Below the pieces are notes generated by a model. That model saw nothing but the letters and a program-made list of their open reading frames with translations. It was not told where the DNA came from and did no database searches. From NCBI GenBank assembly GCA_030756715.1, contig JAVBJD010000006.1, forward strand, positions 1 to 42,798: DNA of 42,798 nucleotides, read 5' to 3'. Shown piece by piece: positions 32,703 through 41,359 of the stretch. Origin of the DNA: Conexivisphaerales archaeon (GTDB taxonomy: Archaea; Thermoproteota; Nitrososphaeria; Conexivisphaerales; UBA164). Numbering within the stretch: position 1 is the first letter of the stretch; each line of letters begins with the position of its first letter. Position numbers and translations under genes: made by a program.

Positions 32703-33487
32703 CTTTCGATTACTCCCATGAGCTTTCTTACGCGTTCTGGGTCTACCGGATTCTCAACCTTACCGTTTACTTTAAAGTAAGTCCCAACTATAGCTCCATC
32801 AGCGTGCTTTAACAGAGTTTTTGCGTTTCCAGGATCAAGTCCGCTACCTATGAGAACTGGAATTTTAACTTTACCTCTTACAGCCTGAACCTCTTCGGCT
32901 AAAGGCGGGCTACCAGTTCTTGAGCCAGTTACTATTATGGCATCTGCAAGCCCTCTTTCTTCAACATCTAAAGCAGATTCTTCAATTGGTCTTTGCAGTA
33001 ACGGATATGAATGCTTTACATGAACATCAGCCAGAACAGCAACATTTGATTTAAGGCTGCTTCTTAAACGCATGAGCGATGATCCGCACCCTTCTATTAT
33101 TCCCTGGTCAGTTACGTATGTCTCATTCAACACGTTAACCCTTATAAAATTTAAATCAAAAGCCTCTGCAAGAGATAGCGCCCCTGTACACCCATTTCTC
33201 AATAGATTCACTCCGATAGGAAGCTTAGCGTTCTTCTTTATTTCGCATAAAACACGTGAATAAGAAGCTATAACCTCAGGATTTGAACTAGGGTCCTTAA
33301 AGTAAGGAACATCCCATAAGTTCTCAACCATTACTCCGTCGACGCCACCTTTTTGCAAGCTGTTTAGATCATTGAGCGCCATTTCTATAACTTGGCTTAG
33401 ACTTGTATATCCTGGGGAACCTAAAAGTGGCTTTAAATGTATCATCCCAATTATGAATGGTCTTTTTTTAAATGGAAGCTTAACCAA
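32699..33487 (-). CDS. BtpA/SgcQ family TIM-barrel protein
   Basis: A 262-residue protein of the BtpA family, named for photosystem I biogenesis in cyanobacteria but widespread in archaea without photosynthesis. Diagnostic features are IGMIHLKPLLGSPGY at the N terminus, VDGVMVENLWDVPY, GVNLLRNGC, FIRVNVLNETYVTDQG, and the phosphate-binding ends IIVTGSRTGSPP and VLIGSGLDPGN. In archaea some relatives act on nucleosides or sugars, so the substrate is open. It is the first gene of the unit with DUF354; the gap to the divergent cysteine synthase gene is 115 bases. Confidence 0.85.
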   Translation of the reverse strand: MVKLPFKKRPFIIGMIHLKPLLGSPGYTSLSQVIEMALNDLNSLQKGGVDGVMVENLWDVPYFKDPSSNPEVIASYSRVLCEIKKNAKLPIGVNLLRNGCTGALSLAEAFDLNFIRVNVLNETYVTDQGIIEGCGSSLMRLRSSLKSNVAVLADVHVKHSYPLLQRPIEESALDVEERGLADAIIVTGSRTGSPPLAEEVQAVRGKVKIPVLIGSGLDPGNAKTLLKHADGAIVGTYFKVNGKVENPVDPERVRKLMGVIER

Positions 33488-33602
33488 TTCGATTAAGAAC
33501 TTTACGCTTTAAAGAATTTAAACCTTTGCAATTTTCAAAATTTGTTGACAGACAAAAAAGAAAGAGTTAAAAACTAACACCTTAACCCATTTATGACCAA
33601 GT

Positions 33603-34655
33603 ATGAGTATAAACTGGAACGCAAATTCAAAGGCTTTTGAAAATCTGCTTGAAGCTATCGGTCGTACACCGCTTGTCAAATTACAGAAGATTCCAAAGGA
33701 CGCTGGCGTAAATGCTACAATATACGCAAAGCTCGATTATCTTAACCCTTCGGGAAGCCTTAAAGACAGAGTTTACTACAGGATGATAACGGAGGCTATC
33801 AAAAGAGGAGACCTAAAGCCAGGTATGGAAATAGTTGAAGTTAGCACAGGAAATGCTGGTATAGCTTGCACTTGGGTAGGAACACTACTGGGTTATAAAG
33901 TGACGATAGTGATGCCCGCGGGCATGTCAGAAGAAAGGAAAAAACTCATAAGGGCTTTGGGTGGCAACATAGTAGAAACTCCCGGGGCAGAAAGCGATGC
34001 TGACATTTCTTATGAAGTAGCAATGAAAATGTACAAAGAGCATCCGGATAAGTACTGGTTCCCGGATCAGTACTCTAATCCTGATGCTATTGCTGCTCAT
34101 CATGACACAACAGGTGCAGAAATATGGGAACAGACGGGTGGAAAAGTAGATGCACTTGTTTTAACCCAGGGGACAGGTGGCACTCTTACAGGAGCTGGTA
34201 AATACTTAAGGGAAAAGAACCCTAAAGTAAAGCTCTACGCAGTAGAACCAACTGAAGCGCCAATGCTTTCCAAGAGAAAATGGGGGAGCCACAAGATAGA
34301 AGGGATAGGGGACGGATTTGTGCCAAGGAATCTTGATGTAAGCATGCTTGACGGCGTAGTGACTGTAAGCTCCAGTGATGCAATATACTATGCCAAGCAG
34401 CTTATGCTAAAGGAAAAAATACTAGCTGGAATATCATCAGGGGCAAACGTAGCAGCTGCTGTGAAGGTAGCTAAGAAACACCCAGAGCTTAAGCACATAG
34501 TTGTCATGATGAACGACTCTGCAATGAGGTACTTTACTACAGAACTCTTTGATGTCAAGAAAGTCGTGGAAATACCTGAAAGAGAACACCCTATGGATGA
34601 ATACACTAAGGAACAGCTTGATAAATATCAATCAAAATGGGAAATAATAGAATAA
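33603..34655 (+). CDS. Cysteine synthase family PLP enzyme
   Basis: Fold-type II PLP enzyme of 350 residues. IGRTPLVKLQKIPKDAG starts the family; the PLP lysine lies in PSGSLKDRVYYRM; the substrate loop is STGNAGIACTWVG instead of the common TSGNTG; the phosphate loop is TQGTGGTLTGAGKYL; GISSGANVAAAV is near the end. It could be O-acetylserine or O-phosphoserine sulfhydrylase, or cystathionine beta-synthase without regulatory CBS domains. The changed substrate loop leaves the acceptor open. ATG start. It is divergent from the BtpA gene and convergent with hsp20, whose stop is 5 bases away. Confidence 0.87.
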   Translation: MSINWNANSKAFENLLEAIGRTPLVKLQKIPKDAGVNATIYAKLDYLNPSGSLKDRVYYRMITEAIKRGDLKPGMEIVEVSTGNAGIACTWVGTLLGYKVTIVMPAGMSEERKKLIRALGGNIVETPGAESDADISYEVAMKMYKEHPDKYWFPDQYSNPDAIAAHHDTTGAEIWEQTGGKVDALVLTQGTGGTLTGAGKYLREKNPKVKLYAVEPTEAPMLSKRKWGSHKIEGIGDGFVPRNLDVSMLDGVVTVSSSDAIYYAKQLMLKEKILAGISSGANVAAAVKVAKKHPELKHIVVMMNDSAMRYFTTELFDVKKVVEIPEREHPMDEYTKEQLDKYQSKWEIIE

Positions 34656-34660
34656 AATTT

Positions 34661-34993
34661 TCAAGATATACTTATTTTTGTTTTCTTTTCACGTTTCTTT
34701 GGAATTTCAACCATCAGTATGCCGTTCTTAAAAGTTGCTTTAACGCTTTCCGGATCTATTACAAACGGCAGCGTTATCTTTTTTCTGAATTTGTTTACTT
34801 CAATCTTTTTTCCAAAGCCTTCAAAAGATGACCAGTAAACTTTTTTGTTCATCGTTGCAACTATTTCAACTTCGTTTTCTTTTATGTATATTTCTATTTG
34901 ATTTCTGTCCTTTATAAAAGGCAGGTCTATAGTGATTATGTAACTATCGCTTGTTTCATATATTTCGCTTAAAGGTTCAACGTTGTCTATCAT
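34661..34993 (-). CDS. Second Hsp20-like small heat-shock protein
   Basis: A 110-residue alpha-crystallin-domain protein: PLSEIYETSDSYIITIDLPF begins the fold, INVKE-type strands follow (VEIVATMNKKVYW), and the end reads ATFKNGILMVEIPKK. The N-terminal arm is nearly absent, and no IxI motif is seen in the tail KREKKTKISIS, apart from ISIS. It is thus unlike the Hsp20 at 23873, and perhaps closer to archaeal Hsp14-type proteins. It lies 6 bases downstream of the PAC2 gene on the same strand, so the two are probably one unit. Confidence 0.83.
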   Translation of the reverse strand: MIDNVEPLSEIYETSDSYIITIDLPFIKDRNQIEIYIKENEVEIVATMNKKVYWSSFEGFGKKIEVNKFRKKITLPFVIDPESVKATFKNGILMVEIPKKREKKTKISIS

Positions 34994-34999
34994 TTTCCA

Positions 35000-35740
35000 T
35001 CACCTGTACATTGAAGGTATAGCTTCCATCTTGTTCTGTGTAGTTCTTGCAGATAGATCCTTAAGGTTTAACCTTATTTCATCAGCTTTTTCCAGCAGTT
35101 CCTGAACGTCAATTTTTATGTCTAGCAATTTTGAAAGCGCTTCAAGAGCTGAAGCAGCGGCCCCTGGGTCAGGATAAGTTGGGAAACTCTCAGCTATTAT
35201 AGCGTATGCATCTATGTTTCTATCCTTTAAGAGAGATAATAACTCTGCAAATATTCCCGCAACAAATCCCTCTTCAAGCGGTTTTATCCCCTTTTCTTTC
35301 AAAATTTCTAGTCCTTTCTCAGAATTTGAGACACTCACCACTTCCGGTTTTTGTATTTCTATTCTCCTTTGTGTCGGATAGCCGTTAATTGAAACTGCAA
35401 AGGCTATCCTTTTTTCATAAAACCAGTCTGCTATGGTTCTTGAAAGGTTTTTTACTAGTGCAGCTGGTATAGGCACTTCTGAAGTTATTACGAGGAGCTT
35501 TCCATCAGAATAAGCAGCCAGTGGTTCTTGGATCAACCCCATTTTAACGCTTTGAATGGGCGGTAAAGCTGCGCTTTTGAAATAAGCCACAGGTCTCATG
35601 TGCATTTTTTCTACAAGATGGAACGAAGATATTACGCCAACTAGTCCTATGTCTGGTAAGCCTTCTATCGCTATCAAGTTGGCAGGAAGCGGTTCAAGCT
35701 CAACGACGTCTACATCGTAATATTCAAGATGCACAACCAT
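35000..35740 (-). CDS. PAC2 family protein (proteasome assembly chaperone-like)
   Basis: A 246-residue protein of the PAC2 (COG1938/COG2047) group: NLIAIEGLPDIGLVGVISS at the N terminus, MRPVAYFKSAALPP and LLVITSEVPIP in the core, and FVAGIFAELLSLLKDRNIDA near the C terminus. In eukaryotes PAC2 aids assembly of the proteasome alpha ring; archaeal relatives (PbaA/PbaB type) interact with the proteasome or related partners. It is followed by hsp20, which fits a protein-quality theme. ATG start with no clear Shine-Dalgarno. Confidence 0.85.
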   Translation of the reverse strand: MVVHLEYYDVDVVELEPLPANLIAIEGLPDIGLVGVISSFHLVEKMHMRPVAYFKSAALPPIQSVKMGLIQEPLAAYSDGKLLVITSEVPIPAALVKNLSRTIADWFYEKRIAFAVSINGYPTQRRIEIQKPEVVSVSNSEKGLEILKEKGIKPLEEGFVAGIFAELLSLLKDRNIDAYAIIAESFPTYPDPGAAASALEALSKLLDIKIDVQELLEKADEIRLNLKDLSARTTQNKMEAIPSMYR

Positions 35741-35805
35741 GTTTGTTATTATTCATGAGCTAAGATTTAAGCTTTTTAACAATTTGCTGCAACGCTTTTT
35801 AAATT

Positions 35806-36732
35806 TCAATGCATCACAGCAATTACAAAAGCAATAAACAGCGTTATAGCGAGTATCCAGTCAACAGGTTTCATTTTAAAATCATGATAGTATGTTCTCT
35901 TTTTATTAGCTCTAAAACCTCTTATGTCGGCTGACAAGGCTATGTTTTGAGAGGATCTTAGAACATCTATTACAAAATCAGCAATAATTATCCCGCTACT
36001 GTAAATGTAAATCCAGAACCTCTTTATAAAAGTTTTAGCAGGTAACAGTTTAAATCCACCTATAAATCCTCTACTTCTTAAAACTTCGGTTAAAGATGAA
36101 AAAGCATCTAACACTTTTGGTATAGAAACCAGCGCGAGTGTCATTGCAAAAGCGAGCTCATAAGGCACTTTAGATTTAACCATGCTTGTAAGCATATCTG
36201 AAGGCGATGATGTAAAGACAAGTATAAAAACCGAAGCTACTTCAAGAGCTGCTGGCACAGAAACCATTAATCCAAATAATAAACCCAAAAGTGAAACTCC
36301 CCTTATACCCATTGAAGGAGGTACAAGTGCGATTAAAAGCTGGCCTTTTAACCTACGAAAACCCGAAAAAGTTATGCTATCTATCCATGCTGAAGGTATT
36401 ATTATAGACAGCATCAAAAGAATTACGAATCTTAAGTTTTTAGTGGGGTTTGTCATAAAAAGATAAAGTAATAGCGTAAATGCAAGAAGCGATATCCCTA
36501 CATAAAAACCAAACGCGCTCGCAAGCGCTGGAACGGCTATAGCATAAAGTAATTTTACACGAGGATCTAGCTTGTAAAGAAAAGTTTTGCCATCCGAATA
36601 TGCGAATATAGATGCATAGCCCTTAAACCCTATAGCTTTCCACAGAAGGAAAAAGGCTATAATAGGACCTATTAAAATTAGGATTACAGCTACAAGGATT
36701 GATAAGGAAGCCGGCAAATAAACGATTAACAA
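35806..36732 (-). CDS. ecfT: ECF transporter transmembrane component EcfT
   Basis: EcfT couples the ATPases EcfA/A' to a substrate-binding membrane protein in energy-coupling factor transporters for vitamins or metals. The 308 residues have about six hydrophobic segments. Typical motifs are LDPRVKLLYAIAV, and the coupling-helix motifs near KVPYELAFAMTLALVSIP, LRSRGF and SADIRGFRAN (the two Arg-Gly motifs). EcfA and S components are not in the window. Given the cobalamin genes 10 kb away, cobalt import is conceivable but unsupported by proximity. ATG start. Confidence 0.85.
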   Translation of the reverse strand: MLIVYLPASLSILVAVILILIGPIIAFFLLWKAIGFKGYASIFAYSDGKTFLYKLDPRVKLLYAIAVPALASAFGFYVGISLLAFTLLLYLFMTNPTKNLRFVILLMLSIIIPSAWIDSITFSGFRRLKGQLLIALVPPSMGIRGVSLLGLLFGLMVSVPAALEVASVFILVFTSSPSDMLTSMVKSKVPYELAFAMTLALVSIPKVLDAFSSLTEVLRSRGFIGGFKLLPAKTFIKRFWIYIYSSGIIIADFVIDVLRSSQNIALSADIRGFRANKKRTYYHDFKMKPVDWILAITLFIAFVIAVMH

Positions 36733-36838
36733 ATTTTAACCACCTATTACGCGCAAAAAATTAAATAACAAAGGACGCTTAAAAGGATTACTGGCATAAG
36801 ATAATCAAAACAAATTATAGATAAAAGAAATAGATAAA

Positions 36839-36846
36839 TTTATAAG
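36839..36846 (+). promoter_or_regulatory. TATA box of the thermosome gene
   Basis: TTTATAAG stands within ATAAATTTATAAG, with A-rich DNA before it (BRE-like). A start about 25 bases on would give a short leader. GGAGGTGA at 36874-36881, 8 bases before the ATG (36890), is a near-perfect Shine-Dalgarno, consistent with strong expression. Confidence 0.6.
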
Positions 36847-36889
36847 CAGTAACCATATATTCATCATGGTTTTGGAGGTGAAATTGTAA

Positions 36890-38533
36890 ATGGCTGATGC
36901 TACTGCTATTCCAGCGGTTACTTCCACGGGACAACCAGTATTAATACTTAAAGAAGGAACTACAGAGAAAAAGGGAAAAGAAGCTCAGAGAAACAATTTT
37001 GAAGCAGTAAAAATAGTAAAAGACATAGTAAAAACTTCCTTAGGACCAAAAGGCATGGACAAAATGCTAGTTGACAGCCTCGGAGACGTAACGGTAACTA
37101 ACGATGGAGCTACAATATTAAAGGAAATGGACATCCAGCATCCAGCAGCAAAGATGATGGTAGAAATCGCAAAAGCTACAGACAACGAAGTTGGAGACGG
37201 CACTACATCTACAGTCGTTCTCGCAGGATATCTTATTGAAAAAGCAGAAGAACTGATAGACAAAGGGATACATCCGACCATAATCATTGATGGTTACATG
37301 AAAGCGTCTCAAGAAGCACTGAAAGTTCTTAAAAATATAGCTGAGAAAGTTAACCCTGATGATAAAGAGGTTTTAAAGAAAATAGCGAAGACTACACTTT
37401 CAACCAAGATGGTCTCCACTGAGGCCGAATATCTTGCGGACCTCGTTGTAAATGCAGTTTTGCAGGTAGCTGATAAACTAAACGGACAGTACAAGGTGGA
37501 CATAGACAACGTAAAGGTAGAGAAAAAACCAGGAGGATCTATAACAAATACCCAGCTTATCAAAGGAGTTGTTATTGACAAGGAAGTCGTTCACGCAAGT
37601 ATGCCTAAGTTAGTGAGGAACGCTAAGATAGCTTTGCTTAATGCGCCACTTGAAATAGAAAAGACAGAAATAGACGCTAAGATAAACATAACAGACCCAG
37701 AACAGATGAAGGCTTTCTTAGACGAAGAGACAAAGATACTCAAACAGATGGTCGACAAAATCAAATCAGTTGGAGCTAATGTAGTACTATGCCAGAAAGG
37801 AATAGATGACATGGCCCAGCATTATCTTGCTAAAGAAGGCATTCTCGCTGTAAGAAGAATAAAAATGAGCGATATGGACAAGCTTTCAAGGGCTACAGGC
37901 GGAAGGATAGTTACCAGCATAGATGATCTGTCTTCTGAAGATCTTGGATTTGCAGAGCTAGTTGAAGAAAGAAAAATCGAAGAGGACAAATGGGTTTTCG
38001 TAGAAGGTTGCAAGAACCCGAAAGCTGTAAGCATACTCGTCAGAGGCGGTGCGCAAAGAGTAGTGGATGAGGCAGAAAGGTCAATCCACGATGCGCTTAT
38101 GACAGTTAAGGACGTTCTTGAGAGACCATTGATAGTAGCAGGCGGAGGCGCTGCTGAAATAGAGGTCGCTACTCAATTAAGAAAATGGGCTCAAACCTTA
38201 GAGGGAAGGGTGCAGCTAGCAGCACTGGCTTTTGCTGAAGCTCTAGAAATGCTGGCCCTAACTTTAGCAGAAAACGCAGGCTTGGAACCGTTAGACATAT
38301 TGCCTGAGCTTCAGGCAGCTCACCAGAAGGGCGATAAATGGGCAGGGATAAACGTTCTAAAAGGAAAAGTAGATAACATGATGCAGAACAACGTCATAGA
38401 GCCAGAAATAGTTAAAGAACAGATAATCAAGGCCGCTACTGAAGCCGCTAGCATGATAATAAAGATAGACGATCTTATAGCCGCCAGCAAACCTGCAGAA
38501 AAAGAAACGCCTAAGTCATCTGAACAATATTAA
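36890..38533 (+). CDS. thsA: Thermosome subunit (group II chaperonin)
   Basis: A 547-residue CCT/TRiC-type chaperonin. Conserved stretches are GPKGMDKMLVDSLGDVTVTN, TNDGATILKEM, GDGTTSTVVLAG, KGIDDMAQHYL, ILVRGG and VAGGGAAEIEV, and the ATPase Asp lies in GDGTTS. Equatorial, intermediate and apical domains are all complete. The C-terminal tail KETPKSSEQY lacks the Gly-Met repeats many archaeal subunits carry, so the central cavity tail is short. Whether other subunits exist elsewhere is unknown. Its last 4 bases overlap the convergent ATPase subunit gene. Confidence 0.96.
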   Translation: MADATAIPAVTSTGQPVLILKEGTTEKKGKEAQRNNFEAVKIVKDIVKTSLGPKGMDKMLVDSLGDVTVTNDGATILKEMDIQHPAAKMMVEIAKATDNEVGDGTTSTVVLAGYLIEKAEELIDKGIHPTIIIDGYMKASQEALKVLKNIAEKVNPDDKEVLKKIAKTTLSTKMVSTEAEYLADLVVNAVLQVADKLNGQYKVDIDNVKVEKKPGGSITNTQLIKGVVIDKEVVHASMPKLVRNAKIALLNAPLEIEKTEIDAKINITDPEQMKAFLDEETKILKQMVDKIKSVGANVVLCQKGIDDMAQHYLAKEGILAVRRIKMSDMDKLSRATGGRIVTSIDDLSSEDLGFAELVEERKIEEDKWVFVEGCKNPKAVSILVRGGAQRVVDEAERSIHDALMTVKDVLERPLIVAGGGAAEIEVATQLRKWAQTLEGRVQLAALAFAEALEMLALTLAENAGLEPLDILPELQAAHQKGDKWAGINVLKGKVDNMMQNNVIEPEIVKEQIIKAATEAASMIIKIDDLIAASKPAEKETPKSSEQY

Positions 38534-39405
38534 ACAGGATAGATTTTAGCTATAGTGTCTTTTTCAAATTTTTCTTTTATGCTGTTTTTAATGCCAGTGA
38601 AAAGCTTCTCATAAACCTTTAATATTTCTATTACATTCATGGCATTTTCATCTGAAAATTTAGATAACTCAAAAATGTTAGTTATATAGATCAGTTTTAT
38701 AGATAGCAGGTCAAAGTTTGGCTGAGTTTCTATGTTATACTTTTTTGACAGATAAGTTGCGGCCTCTTGCAGATCTCTGCATTTGACTTTTTGCTTAATA
38801 AACAAAGATTCTGATGCTGGAGTTTGACCAGCTAGAGCGCACACTTTATAATTGTGAAGATCAATCAAAGCCTGGGTTGCCATGTTATAGCCAGCATCTT
38901 TAATTATTTCGATCAGTTCTATTTTCTCAAAGGCGAAATTTAGCAATCCGATGTCCTTGTAGCTTTGCCAAATTTCAAGAGGAAATTTTATTTGCATATC
39001 CAGGCTATAGCTGCCAAGCTTTATCTTTGTAAGATCGCTTGTATTTTCTACTTTTTTTATCTGATCTTCAGCAAGAGGCTTTGACTGGTATGTATAGTAA
39101 TATAACTTTTGTCCTGTTACATTTTTTAACATCGCATTTTTTATATTTTCTAAAACTAACGAGTTAAACTCGCCCAAAGCTTTACGTGTTTCTTTAGATA
39201 GCTCATAAGCAAAACGGCCTACAAGCTCTTTAAAGTATTCTTCAACTGTGTTAACTTGAATTGGATAATTTATCTTTCTGCTAATTCTTTCCAAAAGTTC
39301 CTTTTCGTTGTTCAGCTCAATATATCTTTCCGCTTCCGCTATCGATGGTAATTTGGATAGAAATGCCCTTGATCTGGATATCGCATATATAACGCTACCC
39401 TTCAA
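38530..39405 (-). CDS. Probable V/A-type ATP synthase subunit C
   Basis: The 291 residues look all-helical and fit subunit C/d, the cap that joins the central stalk to the membrane rotor. Features seen: VIYAISRSRAFLSKL at the N terminus, like the YAxARxRA pattern of subunit C; repeated blocks of the LLERI and YFKELVGRFAYEL kind; a LALAG-like stretch VCALAGQTPASE; and a C-terminal helical part. Typical subunit C is 330-390 residues, so this is short. The call rests on pattern and on the neighbouring coiled-coil gene (overlap 11 bases). No catalytic A/B genes adjoin. Confidence 0.55.
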   Translation of the reverse strand: MKGSVIYAISRSRAFLSKLPSIAEAERYIELNNEKELLERISRKINYPIQVNTVEEYFKELVGRFAYELSKETRKALGEFNSLVLENIKNAMLKNVTGQKLYYYTYQSKPLAEDQIKKVENTSDLTKIKLGSYSLDMQIKFPLEIWQSYKDIGLLNFAFEKIELIEIIKDAGYNMATQALIDLHNYKVCALAGQTPASESLFIKQKVKCRDLQEAATYLSKKYNIETQPNFDLLSIKLIYITNIFELSKFSDENAMNVIEILKVYEKLFTGIKNSIKEKFEKDTIAKIYPV

Positions 39406-39721
39406 TTTTTTTCTCTAACTCCTGTTTGATGACTTCCTTTAAAAGTTCCCAGTTATTTTTAAAAATCGTTTCGATGCGTTCAACTTCTTCGCTGTATTTA
39501 TTTTTTATATCTTCGCATTCATTCTCTATGAGCGGCTTCGAGTCGTCTAAAATTTTCTTTGCCTCAGCTTTTTTGTTTTCCAAATATTTCTTTTTCGCTT
39601 CCTCTCCCAGCTTCTCAGCATAATTTTTTAAATCTTCAGAATAACCAGAAGCCTTGTTCTGCAGTTCATCAAGCTTTTGATTGATTTCTTTAACATAATT
39701 TAAAAGCTCATCAGCTTGCAT
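39395..39721 (-). CDS. Coiled-coil protein, possible V/A-ATPase peripheral-stalk subunit (H/E-like)
   Basis: A 108-residue, highly charged coiled-coil protein: alternating Lys/Glu heptads such as LDELQNKASGYSEDLK and KKYLENKKAEAKKILDDSK. Peripheral-stalk subunits H (about 100-110 aa) and E (about 190-200 aa) of archaeal ATPases have this form; the size matches H, while the place in front of subunit C matches E. The shorter length could mean a reduced E. As coiled coils look alike, the assignment rests mainly on the overlap with the subunit C-like gene. ATG start. Confidence 0.5.
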   Translation of the reverse strand: MQADELLNYVKEINQKLDELQNKASGYSEDLKNYAEKLGEEAKKKYLENKKAEAKKILDDSKPLIENECEDIKNKYSEEVERIETIFKNNWELLKEVIKQELEKKIEG

Positions 39722-39782
39722 CGTAATAATTATCTATTTATTAATATAAATTTATTATGCCATATCTTTCTATAATAAAAGC

Positions 39783-40295
39783 ATGGGTAATGAACGAGAA
39801 ATAAAACTTAAAGTCCCAGATGATTTTAATTTGGAAGATTATTTGATTAATAACGGAGGTAAATTAATTAAAAAGGAAAAACAAATAGATATATATTTGG
39901 ATTTTGACGATTTAAGAATTAAAAGCTCCGGTTCAGCTCTAAGGCTTAGAATTTCTGACAAAAACTATTTTATAACTTTTAAAGGGCCGCAGAAAAAAGA
40001 CATAGTTAAGAACAGAGATGAATACGAGGTAAAGGTCTCTGATTACGAACAGACCTTAAAAATTTTTGAATCAATAGGGATTAAAGAAAAATTTAGAATA
40101 ATAAAAAACAGGTCAACGGTTCGCTTTAATGGTTTGAACTTTGAAGTTGATGATGTAGAAGGGTTAGGAAAATTTGTAGAAATTGAAGTAAAATCCGATA
40201 AAGAAATAGAGCAGGTGAAAAAAATAATAGAAATAGCCGGTATTGAATGGAATCCAATATTAAAAGGTTACGCTGAGCTGAAAGTCAAGAAATAA
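39783..40295 (+). CDS. CYTH-domain protein (class IV adenylate cyclase/thiamine-triphosphatase-like)
   Basis: A triphosphate tunnel metalloenzyme of 170 residues. The N-terminal ExExK motif, NEREIKLKV, binds metal and triphosphate; further tunnel residues occur in GSALRLRIS, FITFKGPQK, RDEYEVKV, and VDDVEGLGKFVEIEV. Reactions known in the family are hydrolysis of triphosphates or cyclic AMP synthesis, so the substrate cannot be set. ATG start. It precedes the TFB gene by 66 bases on the same strand, with a separate promoter between. Confidence 0.83.
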   Translation: MGNEREIKLKVPDDFNLEDYLINNGGKLIKKEKQIDIYLDFDDLRIKSSGSALRLRISDKNYFITFKGPQKKDIVKNRDEYEVKVSDYEQTLKIFESIGIKEKFRIIKNRSTVRFNGLNFEVDDVEGLGKFVEIEVKSDKEIEQVKKIIEIAGIEWNPILKGYAELKVKK

Positions 40296-40316
40296 TATTT
40301 AAAGTTTGTTAGTAAT

Positions 40317-40325
40317 ATTTATATA
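40317..40325 (+). promoter_or_regulatory. TATA box of the TFB gene
   Basis: ATTTATATA lies about 40 bases before the ATG at 40362, after A-rich DNA. A start near 40345 gives a leader of 15-20 bases with a weak GAGG (40348-40351) as ribosome binding site. Confidence 0.45.
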
Positions 40326-40361
40326 GAGGATATATACATATTTTTATGAGGCAATTTTAAT

Positions 40362-41300
40362 ATGTCATACAAAAGGGTTTCTCCATCGGATATAGATAAC
40401 ATAGACAGGTGTCCGAGATGTGGATCAAAGGATCTTCTGATGGACGTAAACACCGGCGAAATAATCTGCGCTAACTGTGGTTTCGTTATAAAAGAGAAAG
40501 TTGAAGACTTAAAACCAGAATGGAGAGCTTTTTCAAAGGAAGAAAAAGAGGACAGAAGCAGGGCAGGCATACCTTTGTCTATAGCAATGCATGACATGGG
40601 ACTTTCAACAGTCATGGACCAGTCTGATAAAGATGCTTCTGGAAAATCCCTCACTGGTTTTAACAAAAGCACCTTTGACAGGCTCAGGATGTGGGATAGC
40701 AGAAGCCAGATTCATGAGCCTGCAGAAAGAAACCTCAGACAGGCTTTTAACGAGCTCGACAGGCTTGCTGATAAGCTCAGCGTTTCAGAAAATGTTGTGG
40801 AAAGAGCCGCGTACATCTATAGGAAAGCTCTTGAAAAAGGCTTGGTAAGAGGCAGAAGCATAAGTGCTCTGATTGCTGCATCCCTTTATGCGGCTTGCAG
40901 AGCGCTCGAAATACCCAGAACTTTAAAAGATATAGCGGCTGTTTCCAGCATTAAGAAAAAAGACATAGCTAGATGCTACAGGCTTATTTTAAGGGAATTG
41001 GACATTAAGATGCCAATAATAGATCCAATAAAATCGGTTAGCAGGATTGCTGCCAAGGCAGGCCTCAGTGAAAAGACTACGAGGAAAGCAATAGAAATAA
41101 TCAAAAAAGCTATGCAATCCGGCATATCTGCGGGTAAAGATCCTATGGGTCTAGCTGCTGCGGCCCTTTATGTTGCTTGTGTTTTAGAAGGGGAGAACAA
41201 GACTCAAAAAGACATAGCTGAAGCAGCTGGAGTAACAGAAGTTACCATTAGAAATAGATACAAAGGCTTGAAGGCAACGCTTAATTTACCAGAGCTCTAG
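40362..41300 (+). CDS. tfb: Transcription initiation factor TFB
   Basis: TFB recruits RNA polymerase to the TBP-TATA complex. The 312 residues comprise a zinc ribbon (CPRCGSKDLL ... IICANCG), a B-reader/linker (EWRAFSKEE, AGIPLSIAMHDMGLSTVMD), and two cyclin folds, beginning at about residues 120 (NLRQAFNELDRLADKL) and 215 (PIKSVSRIAAKAGL). LIAASLYAACR and AAAALYVACVLEGE mark the repeats, and VTEVTIRNRYKGLK ends the second repeat with its helix-turn-helix that reads the BRE. Complete and ordinary in length. Confidence 0.96.
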   Translation: MSYKRVSPSDIDNIDRCPRCGSKDLLMDVNTGEIICANCGFVIKEKVEDLKPEWRAFSKEEKEDRSRAGIPLSIAMHDMGLSTVMDQSDKDASGKSLTGFNKSTFDRLRMWDSRSQIHEPAERNLRQAFNELDRLADKLSVSENVVERAAYIYRKALEKGLVRGRSISALIAASLYAACRALEIPRTLKDIAAVSSIKKKDIARCYRLILRELDIKMPIIDPIKSVSRIAAKAGLSEKTTRKAIEIIKKAMQSGISAGKDPMGLAAAALYVACVLEGENKTQKDIAEAAGVTEVTIRNRYKGLKATLNLPEL

Positions 41301-41343
41301 AATTTTTAATTAAGATTTCCATAAAATTTAAATTTTTATTTTT

Positions 41344-41357
41344 GTTAACATGTTAAC
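41344..41357 (+). promoter_or_regulatory. Perfect 14-bp palindrome at the start of the Lrp gene, probable operator
   Basis: GTTAACATGTTAAC is an exact inverted repeat, ending 2 bases before the ATG (41360). AT-rich DNA with a TATA-like run (about 41322-41338) lies just before it, so the palindrome covers the transcription start of a leaderless mRNA. Lrp/AsnC proteins bind palindromes of this size as dimers; a site here would block transcription of the gene itself. Confidence 0.6.
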
Positions 41358-41359
41358 AT

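Noticed and set aside
207-33585. Shared AAAACTAACACC near 207-219 and 33562-33578
   Set aside because: A 12-base match in AT-rich DNA of this length is expected by chance; the flanks do not match.
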